Positions 1 to 11,815 of a stretch of DNA of 64,000 bases are shown piece by piece; positions within the stretch are counted from its first letter, which is position 1, and every line of letters starts with the position of its first letter. Origin of the DNA: Anseranas semipalmata. Its lineage: Eukaryota > Chordata > Aves > Anseriformes > Anseranatidae. The position numbers were made by a program, and so were the translations under genes. Location of the stretch: NCBI GenBank assembly GCA_013399115.1, contig VXAA01003401.1:376007-440006 (forward strand), given 5' to 3'. A model generated the notes under the pieces. It made no database searches. It had not been told where the DNA came from and saw nothing but the letters and a program-made list of their open reading frames with translations.

Positions 1-681
<681 letters not shown>

Positions 682-3600
682 TAAAAACTATCCGAATGTG
701 CACGCAAAGAGCCCGGGGGCTGTGGGGCGGCCCCGCTGGTGTCACGCTTCGGGGACGGCCAGCTAGCTGATGCGTTTTGGCAGGCAGCATTTAGCGGGAG
801 GCCAGCACGCAGACCGGCTTCATCACAGAAACAGATCAATTAACCCCGGCCGGCTCCTGGGATGCGAGCGCCCAGCGCTGCTGCTGAGCCCATCGCATCC
901 TCTGGGTCTCCGGCACAAGGCTTGGGGACAAGTCCACAGCCCTGAGCTCACCCAGCACTGGCGCTGTGTCTCCTGCCTCAGTTTCCCTTTCCTTCAGACT
1001 GGAGTCATTCCCGTGCAGAAGTCACAGGGGGCTAAGGAAGGGTGTTACGTCCCCAGACACGGTGGTAGCTACAGCAGGTGTTTCGTAGCAGTGGTCCCTG
1101 GGCTGCAGCCAGCAGCAGGGGCAGGCCAGCTGGGGGCTGAGGATCCCAAGGGGACAGGATGAAGAAGGGACTGCCGCCGACAAGGACTTTATCCTTGGCA
1201 GGAGGCAGAAGGAGAGGCAGAGCCCAGAAGTAACCTGGGGCCAGAGCATCACGCTGGGATAGAGCATCCGTCCGCAAAAGTCTAGAGGGCATAAAATCCG
1301 GTGTGAAAACAGAGAACTTGCAAAAGGGAACAGAAATGGGCAAATTTGCCCTGAATCAGGGAGAGGAAAATGGAAGATGGCTGTCACAAAACAGCAGCTG
1401 CTGGGATGTACGTGGTGGTCCATGCACAGCCACAGCACGCAGCTGAGCACGTAGAAGCGGTCCTGCTCCGGTCTTGGAGCTCCCCAGTGGCTGTGACTCC
1501 TTGCCAGAGGGGAAAACACAAAGAGAACGTCCCCCAGAGACACAGGACAGAGCTGGCGGGTGGCAGAAGGGTGGCGAGAGCTAGGTGCCTCTCAGGCTGG
1601 TGCTGGGCTGGGCAATGGGACGAAATGGGGACGCTGTGGTGGCAGCAAAAGGTCTGGGCTGGGGAGACCACCGGGATGCTGGGAAGGGCATTAGGGACCC
1701 TTCCCCACTCACAGCCACGCAGAGACTTTAAGGAGATCCCGAGGAGGCTGGATGTTAGGGGCGCTTCTCCTGAAGCCTGTTGTTTGCGTCTCTGTTGTAG
1801 TCAACCAGCTTTTTCTGTTCCTCTGCAAGCAGAGGTAAGGGCAGCGGAGCAGCAGGTAGTTGAGTCCCAGCTATTCGGGGATTTCTCTGCAGAGCCCAAG
1901 CAAGGTGCTGGTACCAGCTTTCCCCTCCCCGGGCCCTTTCTGGGACCTCTGAAGGCAGAGCCCTTAGCCAGAGGAGCCCAGATTTCCTGGCTGAGCTGCA
2001 GTCCACGCCCTGGTGGCATCAAATGGTTCCCAGATTAGGGCTTTTACGTTTCCTTTAAATAACCCAAACATTTAGCAACCTCAAGAACGATTGTTTTCAT
2101 TATCAGAAATAGCATTTTCAATAGGCTGCCATAAACACTGTCTGCTTTCACCGGATTCATGCTGCTAATACAACAGAAGCTCCTCCGTGCCCCGAGCCCA
2201 CGAGGTGTTGCAGCAGGCACCTTAGCGTGCCGTGGCATTTTCACCGGTTTCAGCACACTCTGAAAGGAGGTTTGTGCTCAGGTCCCGTGCCGATGCGGGA
2301 CCTCGGAGTCCACTTTGCTGTGACCTGCAAGCTGCCCCGTTCTTCTCCCTGGACAAACAGCACCTCCGGGGCTGCGTGTCCTTTTGTCCTGGGACGTACG
2401 TGAGCTACAGCCTCGCTTCTGCAGGGGGCGGGTGGCTATTTCACGGTGACCACCGTTTACTAAAAAAAAAAAAATAAAGGAAACTCACCAACACCTGCAC
2501 CAACATATTTATGCTCTTATTCAAAGAAATATATGAAGTCAGGAGAGTGCAAAGACGGTGCCGTCCAAGCCGAGTACTGTGTGTGACCGACATAGCAGCC
2601 AAGTGCTCTGGATGACACCGTGATGGCACACCTCCTCCTTGTTTGCACCCGGAGCGGGACAGATGCTCAGCAGATGTGGCTTTCGGACCGCAGTGGAGCT
2701 GCACCAGCCCACGTATCCCTCGGGGGTTATTTCTGGCATCTCAGGCATCTCAAGGTCAGCCTGGTGGAGCACAAGCGATGTGCTAACACGTAACTGTGGG
2801 CGTTGGTGCTGGCCAAGAGGAGATAAACAGCAGGACCAGGGAAGCTAGGAGCCCTCAGGTAACCTTACCGCAAGCCCAGCACAGATGCTGGGGTTGCTCC
2901 GGCGCTTTGGGTTTAGTCGTTTTTGATCAGGAGGAAATTTCGCGGCTTTCTCTCCCGCGCCGTGGTTCAGCAGGCTCCCCCCTCCCGGCTCCCAGCAGTA
3001 ATGAATGATGCATCAGTGCTCGGTGTCAGGAGCTCCTGCTCCAGCCGCTTGGAGGTCTGTCTCCGGAGACTGCCAGGGAAAGCCAAAACCTTTCTCAGCA
3101 CCAATTAGGCTACAAGGCAGCAGATCAGAGGAGCTGGGATCTGAGACAAACCACGCTACAGGACCTTCTCTTGGGCTGTAGTGAGATCAAGGTGGCAAGA
3201 AGCTCTGGTGGCTTTTTAAGCACAACCAGCAGCCTATGGGGTTGCTCTAAGAGTTTTCCTGCCACCAGAAGATGCAGGGTGGCCCGGCACAGTCATCTGA
3301 GCTCTCCTTGCCTGTTTTGGGTGCTGCTGTTTGCTGTCCCCTCTCGCTGCTTGTTGACCTTCTCAAGTGGAAGCAGCCCAGCAGACATCTGTGGGTACTT
3401 ATTAACCCCAAGGAGCAGGGAGGCTGCAGCACCTGACCGCCCAGGTGGGCTCTCAGCCTGCTTTTCAGGAGGAGCAAAGGGTTCTGGAGGGGAGAGAAAG
3501 CAAGGGGCAAGAGTCCCGTGACGGCACAAGGGTGAAATGTGGGCTGGAGAGGTCCCAGCTCATCCACGGAGCAAACAAACCCAAGGACGCCCTCCTGAGC

Positions 3601-3839
3601 AAAAAGCTCCTTATGCATAGGGAAGCAAAGCCCTGCATGGAAATGGGTTTACAGACAAACCAGCCTCTTCCCAAAGCATACATCTAACCAGCTGCTGGCT
3701 GAATACTAAATGCCAGGCTGCCTTAAATACGGCCTCATTAGACTCGTTATCAACAACCCATTTGTCTCCTTCGGGAAGCTGACACAGCACTTTGTACCCA
3801 CCCAGCAAGCACTCGGCTCCTATAAATGAGAGGGGCTGA

Positions 3840-5230
3840 GCCTGAAAGCAGAGAAAGGGGCTGGGAAGTAGCATGGATGGAAAAGGGAGCTTGCACACAG
3901 TGGGATGTGGATGTGGAGTAGGGCAGGGCAGGGCAGGGCTGAATGATGCGAAATGAGGAGCGGGGCAGTGGGAGCTAAAGGGACTGCTTGGAGAGGAAGG
4001 TGAAGGTAAAACCCAAGGGGAGGAAGGGCAGGAGATGTTAGGAGAGGAGAGAGAGAGCCTTTGGGGTCCAACACGCTGGAGATGGAAGAGGACAAGGTGA
4101 GCTGGGAGGGGGTAGGCAAGCAGGGATGGAGGAAAGGCCACCATCACCTCTCGCTGGTGAGAGATGGGAGGACAAGTGTTTGCATGTTAAAGCACAAGGC
4201 TGTGGAGGGCAGGGTATGGAAGAGAGGAGGACAGGCAGAAGTTGACAAGCTGGATCAGAGCTACGCTCTACCTTGTCTGAGGTGGTGTCTCTAGAAAAGC
4301 CATCATGCAGTGCTTTGGGGAAGCCCCACAGTCAGCAGATGCAGGATAACCATCCTGACCTGTCAGTCATCTCCATGCGAAGCAGGGCCCAAATCCCAAA
4401 ATAATTTCAGGTCAGGTGATAAGGTTAAAATGACGATGAGAAAAGTGACTGTGATTAAGGACACACCACATCTGGGGTCAGGGGGGTTATGTGACCTCAG
4501 GAAGGAAGGAGACAGCTTCCAGGCTTTGACCTTGAGCAATTTGGAGCAAGAAACACCTCTTCATTATGCTTGTGTGCTGCAGGGACCTTGGCACTCGTCT
4601 GGAGCCTCTCAGGCTCAATTGCAATATAAATGATAATGGCCGATGTGGGGTGATTTGCATAAGGGTGACAGTTGAAGCCATAGGGTGTGTGGGAAAATAA
4701 GGGAGGAGAGGAAGGGACCAAGGGTGGCACACTGAAGGGCTTGGTGAGGACGAGGGATGCACACAGCCAAAGCAGCTGGAGGAGAGCTGGGGGAAAAGCC
4801 AAAGGGAAGAGAAAGGGCATGGACTGCAGGAGATGGAGGGCATGGGAAGAGCACCACGTTTGCAGGAGCAGGTGAATGGGAATGTCTGGGACAGCAGGGA
4901 GAGGAGGCACCAGGTCCCCTTTTGCAGAGGGAAGGAGCCAAAAGCGGATAAGCAAGGTTAAAACAGGGGCACGGCCAGGAAGGAGAGAGGGAAAGGAAGG
5001 TGGAGGGACCAGGGCGAGCAGGAGAAGGTGGGACATCAGGAGCACTGCTGGAGCGCGCCATGGGAAAGAGCTACAAGGTGGGAGCACGCAGAGGGAGCTG
5101 GGCATGGAAATCGCAGCTGCAGGGAGCGGCAGGGAAAGGAGGAGCAGGAGGCAGGCGGTGAGGAGATGCAGAGATCTCCTGGGGCGAGAGGATCTGGTCC
5201 CGCGAGGGCACAGCAAGTGGGCCGGTGGCA
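3840..5230 (+). other. Purine-rich strand-asymmetric block
   Basis: The + strand is strongly enriched in A and G for about 1.4 kb (GGGAGGA, GAAAGGGG, GGGCAGGGCAGG and AGGAGGAG types). No open frame here resembles a protein; those on the opposite strand are Pro/Ser/Leu-rich pyrimidine translations. The purine strand is also the RNA-like strand of IFITM10, a polarity that favours R-loops or triplexes. Confidence 0.5.
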
Positions 5231-6060
5231 GGAGGGCTGCAGAGCCCGGGGCACCAGCCACACCAGTCTGCGTGGTTTGCCTTCAGGAACCCCAACGAGA
5301 TGAAAAGGAGAGTGCCCTGGGGGCTGCCCTTCGCCCCCCGGCTGTGCCACGCACATGGATGTCTTTGGGAGATGTCCTGCTACCCAGGGACCGGAGACTG
5401 AGTTCTCCCAAAAGGATGAGGCAGGTGCCCAAAAGTGCCAAAAAATCAGGATGTGCAGGTCCTCGTGCACCCAGCCAGCCCCATCCCACCACGCTTGGCT
5501 CAGAGCCCTGCGGTGAGGTGATGCGAAGCAGCATGGCCAGCGGGACCGAGGGGCTTGGCTCCCCGTCCCCATGCAGGGCAAGCGGCATCAGGCCTTCGGG
5601 ACAGCGCTGTGGGTTGGCACTGCAGGAGGCAGAGAGAAAAAAAGTGAGTGAGACGTGGTCTGAATGCATCGCAGGATGTTTTCAGAAAGCTCCCGGTCGA
5701 TAAGAGGCTTTTAATGTTTCTAGGAGGACTCTGGGGCTGGCTGCAGGATTTCACAGCCTGCCACCGACATCTAGCGTTCAGCCAGCAACACCTTGCTCAC
5801 ACTCCGGCAGCAAGTGCAGGGTGTGAGGAGAAACACAACCCTGAAACCCTCTGGCCATGGAGAGAGCAGCAAAGCACACACTTGCACTGTCCCGAGGATG
5901 CTCTCGCCCTGATGCAGGAAAGGGACAAGGGGCAAAATGCCCTGGTCCTTCCATCCCATGTCCCCTGTGCTCCAGCTGCTGAGTGCCATCTGCCAGAGGG
6001 GTCTAGAAAGGGATGGAGCACATCCCTGGTGTGCTGCACAGCTGCTGCTGGGCGTCTTCA

Positions 6061-6180
6061 TCCACCGCTTGATGATGCCATCCACCGCTTGATGATGCCG
6101 TCCACTACCTACTGATGCCGTCCACTGCCTGGCAGTGCCACCTGCTGCCCGCTAGTGTCATCGCTGTTGCCTGGCAGCCT
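6061..6180 (+). repeat. Minisatellite, six 20-bp units
   Basis: Units begin exactly every 20 bases from 6061. The first two differ by one base (TCCACCGCTTGATGATGCCA/G). Units 3 and 4 keep TCCACT and TGCCR, and units 5 and 6 are more diverged. The array ends 223 bp before the last IFITM10 coding exon. Confidence 0.85.
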
Positions 6181-6367
6181 GCAGGAGATGGGGACAAGCC
6201 AGTGACATGGATACGCAAACGCCTGACCCAGCTGGTCCAGCTGATGCAAGCCCCAGAGCTGTCAGGATGGCACGGCACAGTGGGGAGGATGCCGCAGCAC
6301 CCAGCTCTCCCTGGGGACACACTGTTATTGTTTAGTACATTAATTCATTTATTATATAGTATCATGA

Positions 6368-6553
<186 letters not shown>

Positions 6554-6636
6554 CGTGAGGCCAGCAGCAGCGGCCGCCGCCAAAATGCCTCTATGCCAGA
6601 AGTGTCTGCAATTGTTTCCTGTAGCAAGGACGCAAA

Positions 6637-6642
6637 AATAAA
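6637..6642 (+). terminator. IFITM10: Proximal poly(A) signal of IFITM10
   Basis: AATAAA lies 84 nt after the stop codon, with a genomic A17 tract starting 20 nt downstream (6662-6678) and further AATAAA copies at about 6690-6704. It would give a very short 3'UTR. Whether it is used rather than the signal at 7304 cannot be told from sequence. Confidence 0.6.
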
Positions 6643-7303
6643 ACAACTCCACCTTGATTGCAAAAAAAAAAAAAAAAAGTAAATACATAAATAAAAAATA
6701 AATGAGTTTATCAGCCCAGCTGAGCCTACTCTTCCTGCCTGCAAAGAGTACGTGGGCTGCTGTAGGAAAGGGTTTCACTTTCACAATTGTGCAGGGAGGA
6801 AAACAGACCGAGAAATGCTTATTTTGTGGCAGATAAAGCCATGGGATGAGAGCGTGCAGAGCTGAGAGCTAAACGTGATGTGCAGCTAAAAGCGTGGCCG
6901 CGGAGGTCTTTGGGGTGCAGCCGGGGCTGGGGCACAGCCTGGGGCGCGAGCTGGCGGGAGGAAGGCGATGTGCGCGAGACCAGGAGGCCGACGGGACAGC
7001 CAAGGCTCAGAGCATATCAGGCGTGTTCAGGCTGCCCACCACCCCTCAACATACCTTTTCTTTTCGTTTTCTGATGCAGTTTTGTTGAATTTCGTTCACT
7101 GGTTGAAATAACCTACTGTCCACGGAGAGCTGAACGTTAGGATGCTCGTGCTGGAGAGCCCCAAAGCCTCCAGATGAACCCCAACACATTAAAGGGCAAA
7201 TTTCTCCTTGGGATCGCCAAGCAATGCTGAGAGCGAAGGCACCTTCTGGAGAACTCGCGTACACCCTGTGAACCGAGAGCTACTGTATTTCTGTAAAATG
7301 GTC

Positions 7304-7309
7304 AATAAA
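7304..7309 (+). terminator. IFITM10: Alternative distal poly(A) signal of IFITM10
   Basis: AATAAA in the context TGGTCAATAAAGATACC, followed within 30 nt by T/G-rich sequence (TGATATCTGCTGCTGGG). This is the usual layout of a real cleavage site. It would make a 3'UTR of about 770 nt. Confidence 0.5.
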
Positions 7310-8294
7310 GATACCTCTGATATCTGCTGCTGGGCTGATTCCTCGGGTTGTCCTCCCCTCTTTTGCTCTGTGCACGAAGAGAAAGAGAAAAAAGGTTGGA
7401 AAACCCTGCGTCCTATCGTAAGGGGACAGGATGAGCCAGCCAGGACTATTCCGTGTGGCTTTAAAAAAAAAATGTATTTCTTGAGGCTGTAAGAGAAGAG
7501 GGCTGAGCCGACGCTACATGCCCCTGAGCCTGCAGAACGTGCCATGCCCCAGGGATGGTGGAAGAAAGCAGGGCAAAGCTCTCGGAGCGGCAGCCAGCTG
7601 GCAAGAGGAAATGCTGGTGTCACCAGTGGGGAGATTTAAGGCAGGAACGAGGGATGCTGCTGCAGGTCGGGGCCGTGCGCAGCCAAAAATGAGGGCACGC
7701 ACCCAGACTGGAGAGCACAGACTGTGCCGACCCCTGAGATGCTCAATCAACAGCGAGCAAAGCAGCACAGCCAAGGAGGCAGGTTCCCCCTCCCCTGCTA
7801 GGGCTGATGCATAATATAAGAATAAACATCATGTAAGAATAAAGAGCCGTAGTCTGAACCTTTGGCTTCCCAGGCTGCGTGAAAACACAGCCCTGCGCCA
7901 TCAGCCCCAGGTCGTGCCACGAATGAATGGCAAGAGCTGGGCTAAAATATAGCTCCTCAGCCCCCTGACCCTTTGTCTGATTGCATATTCTGCAGCCGTC
8001 TCGTCTCTTTCCAGCTGTGAAATGAGCTCCTCAGCGCACCGCAAAGCCAGCTCTGGTTTTTCTTTCTTTCTCCATGGCTTTTCCAGCCTCATCACGCCAG
8101 GAGGAGGCAACAGCATCCACCCTTTTCTTGCCCACAGAGGCAAAGCGCAGGGAGAGACGACGCATGCATGCACATCAGCACCAGAGGAGGGCCCTCAGTG
8201 ACAAACCAACCCTGCCCGCGTCTCCACACCGCAGCTCCCACCTGGGCTGCACTTATGGGGGAAGCTGTGGACAAAACGATGGTGGGTTTTGGGC

Positions 8295-9066
8295 CTCAAT
8301 GAAGTTCCACAAGGGGAAGTGCAGGGTCCTGCACATGGGGAGGAACAACCCCAGGCACCAGCACATGCTGGGGGGCACCCAGCTGGAAAGCACCTCTGCA
8401 GAAAGGGACCTGGGGGTCCTGGTGGACACCAAGTTGGACATCAGCCAGCAATGTGCCCTTGCTGCTAAGAAGGTCAATGGTATTCTTGGCTGCATTAGGC
8501 AAAGTATCACCAGTAGGTCAAGGGAGGTGATCCTTCCCCTCTGCCCAGCACTGGTGAGGCTGCACCTGGAGTACTGTGTCTAGTTCTGGGGACCCCAGTA
8601 CAAGACAGACCTGGACATACTGGAAAGAGTCCAGCGCAGGGCCACCAAGATGATCAAGGGCCTGGAGCTCCTCTCCTGTGAGGAGAGGCTGAGAACTGGG
8701 CCTGTTCAGCCTGGAGAAGAGGAGGCTCAGGGAGGGTCTTATCAATGTCTGTCAGTACCTGAAGGGAGGGCGCAAAGACGATGGAGCCAGGCTCCTTCCA
8801 GTGGTGCCCAGTCCCAGAACAAGAGGCAATGGGCACAAACTGGAACACAGGAAGTTCCCTCTGAACATCTGAAGCACTTCTTTACTGTGTGGGTGCCAGA
8901 GCACTGGCACAAGTTGCCCAGGTGCTGGGATCTCCATCCTTGGAGATCTTCAGAAGCCACCTGGACATGGTGCTGGGCAACCAGCTCTGGGTGGCCCTGC
9001 TTGAGCAGGGGTTGGACCAGATGGACCCAGAGGTCCCTTCCCACCTCAACCATCCTGCAATTGTGT
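8295..9066 (+). mobile_element. CR1 LINE, 5'-truncated, 3' end of ORF2 plus tail
   Basis: Frame 1 (8299 on) translates to the C-terminal part of CR1 reverse transcriptase: FHKGKCRVLHMGRNN, then ERDLGVLVDTKLD, KKVNGILGCIRQS, SRSREVILPL and LHLEYCV. A TAG at 8581 and later frame changes break the frame, although LERVQRRATKMIKGLELL is still readable after the stop. The element ends in the typical CR1 3' motif, with a TTGGACCAGATG-type segment and TCCCTTCCCACCTCAACCAT. The 5' end lies near 8295. It is a dead insertion between the two genes. Confidence 0.92.
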
Positions 9067-10654
9067 GTTATGGTCCTGCTTGTTCCCCACTCACAGGAAG
9101 GCACTTCCAAAGAGCAAACCAGAGGTCTGTTTTGCCCCGGAGCCTCTGACGACAGGTGTGACACAGTGCCTTGGAAAATATCTCAGCCATGAAGTGCCCT
9201 ATGATAATTAACCCAGACGAGAGCACTCTTCCCAACCTCTCTTGGTTACTTCTTCCTCTATTCTCTGAAGCAAGGTCAAAGGGTTGGCATTTCCTATTGT
9301 TTCTGCTCATTCTGTCCATATCCAGCCCTTGTCCCCAGCAGAGAAAGGAGGTGGCCTCTAGCGATGGCAGCACCTCCAACGAGGACGCAGCCAAAACAAG
9401 CCACCTTGCAGCCACCCTGAGCTTCCACCTCGTCATTGGAGCAAGTTAACACCTGGTGGGGCTGCAAGACCTGGGCTGGTCATCCCGAAATCCTCACAGG
9501 GCAGGGAGGAGCACCGAGGCAAGCTCACCTCAGCTTTCCGCTCCCCGTTGGTTGCACCATGCCCACCGTGGCTGTCCCCAGAAACACAGATAGCCCACTT
9601 TCAGTGCAAAAGGGCTCAACAGCCATGGGCAGATTTAGGTCAGTGCAGGACTAAAGTGGGTGGCAGCTCTTGAAATACCAAAAATTCAAAAAGCGCATCA
9701 CCCTCTGTGAGCCAGGACGCTTCACAGCCACCTTGCAGGTGATTTTCTATTTGGGGAGCCCAGCTTCTTGCCCTGCTTGGCACACAGGAGCGGGGCTGCT
9801 CGGATAAAGCCAGAGCCGACAGAAAATTGGAAGTAACCCAAACCCAGCCTTTCCTGCCTTTAACGAGTGTGACAAATGAGTTGCCATCATCTCTTCCCCC
9901 GACGGACCGCCTCAGCTGAAGGAAAACGGATGCTGCTTTAATGAACTAGGGGGAATATTGCACTGACTCCGCAGCATTTTTGCATGCATAAACTGTCAGG
10001 GACGGACAGGGTGGACTATTATTAGCAACCATCACATTTATTATTTGTTGCCGGTAACACCCACGTTGTATGAGGCATCTCCATGCAAACACTGAAATGT
10101 GCTGCAGCGGGGCTGAGGTGCACCGCAAACCTGCAAGCCTGCAAATTGATTGAGTGCATCTTTTTTTTTTTTTTTAGCTTTGAGGGAACAAGGGAAAGAA
10201 AAGCAGCAGCCAAATAACACAGGTACTCTCAGTGCTATTTTTTTTTTTTAATTGTGCAGGAAAATTCTGGAATTTCAGGGTTTGCCAAGGCTGCCACCCA
10301 ACATAACAGAAGGAAGGATTTCAAGGGCTGCTTCTCTGCCTTTTCACTTCTGCCACTCACAACTTCGCTGAGCGCTCTCCAGCTCGCACCTTTTTTTGGC
10401 TGCGAAGACGCAGCCTCTGTTGCATTCAGCAGTGGGAACGAAAACTGAGCAGAGGGGGTGGAAGAGAGGAGCCGTCAGATGCTTGAGAAGTCTTTTGATA
10501 TCGGGAAGGAATGGTGGTCACATTGCCACGTAAAGATTTAATTGTATTCCTCCAGGAAATTTGGCTTGACAGGTTGACGAGGATTTCTTTTTTCTTTTTC
10601 TTTAGCTCAAGGGGGGGAAACGGGAGGGGGGGGAGTGATTATTCGCCTGTAGCC

Positions 10655-10705
10655 AACATTGTTAGATCGTGCCTAAAATATTGCTTCTGGTTTTGGGCCC
10701 CCCAT
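10655..10705 (+). mobile_element. Short CR1 reverse-transcriptase remnant
   Basis: Translates to VRSCLKYCFWFWAP, which aligns with the CR1 motif (R-x-x-L-E-Y-C-x-x-F-W-A-P) seen better preserved in the copy at 8295-9066. At the DNA level it shows GGTTTTGGGCCCCCCATAC. It is too short to class by subfamily. Confidence 0.6.
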
Positions 10706-11795
10706 ACGTGACAGGCACTTGGTGGGAGCTCAGGAGAGGCTGGTGGTGGGAGGAGATGCTGAGCCTGGCGAAGAAACAGGGGGGCCCTCGGAGCATCCCC
10801 ACCACCTGGGAGGGGGTGATGGAGACACGGAGCCAAGATTTTTATGAGCCCTGATGTCCCTCCCTGAGCAGCATCAACCCTGCCGCTCCTTGCGGTCTCT
10901 GCAGACGGACAGCAAGGCTCCGCGGACCCACGTCCCCACCACCGGCACGGCCAGCAGCCGTGCTGCGGGATGCAGGCAGAGGGCCCCCGCACACCGCTCC
11001 ACCGTGGTCCCTGCTGCCCATCCCTGCCAGCAAGCCAGGAGGACAAGAAGGTGGCTTTGGGCACCAGAAACCTCTTGAAATCCCTCTGCAAGGCCACGCA
11101 GAGCAAAGGGGCGTGGGTGCCCTGGTGTGTGAGCAAACACCGCCGCGCTTACGCAAGCCCGGGGCTCGGTGATGCCACCTCCGTGCAAAGGCTGCCGAGC
11201 CAGTTTGCAGGCAAATCCCAGCTGGGTTAAACTGGTTTGGATTTCCTCCCGGCAGCAAATGTGACCCCGCAGCTCTCCTACGTAATAAATAGGGCAAGCT
11301 GGAGCGCGGCGCTGGCGGCTAATTCGGGTAACGACCTTCCAGCCCAGCTCCAGCATCTTTGCGTTCCCACGGGGGGGTGAGCTACCAGCCCCTGATTTTG
11401 CATGAGTCGGTGCTGGAGCCCCGATAGCCAAATTACAGCATGAAGGGGTGACCTTCCTAAAGTCCCTCCAGCGCTGTGTTTCCCCCTCCAATGCTGTCTC
11501 AGTGGGCTTCGTGGAGCTGCAGCCGGAGCCTTGCTTAGTGCCACGGGGTCCTGGTCTCGCCTGGGGCCTTGGCACCGCAGGATTGGTGCAACTGCAGCAG
11601 TGCAGATGCACGGGGAGAAGTGGGGTGCTGATGGAGCTGCCTATTCCCTCTCTGCGTGCTGGTACTCTGGGCAGGATCCGTGCTGCACGGATCCTGTGGT
11701 GCCCAGCTCACCACCCGGCCCGGTGCGGGGAAGGAGGGGGAGGCACAGATGGCAGCAGATGCTCTCAGCAGTGAAAACGATTTAAGCAACGTAGA

Positions 11796-11815
11796 AAACA
11801 ACAACAACAACAACA
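11796..11815 (+). repeat. (AAC)n microsatellite
   Basis: About six AAC units in an otherwise unremarkable intergenic stretch. Confidence 0.75.

Noticed and set aside
4497..5261. 254-codon minus-strand open frame in the IFITM10 intron
   Set aside because: Leu/Pro/Ser translation of the purine-rich block's complement; composition artefact.
8074..8583. 169-codon plus-strand frame as a cellular gene
   Set aside because: It is a decayed CR1 reverse-transcriptase segment with a stop codon and frame breaks.
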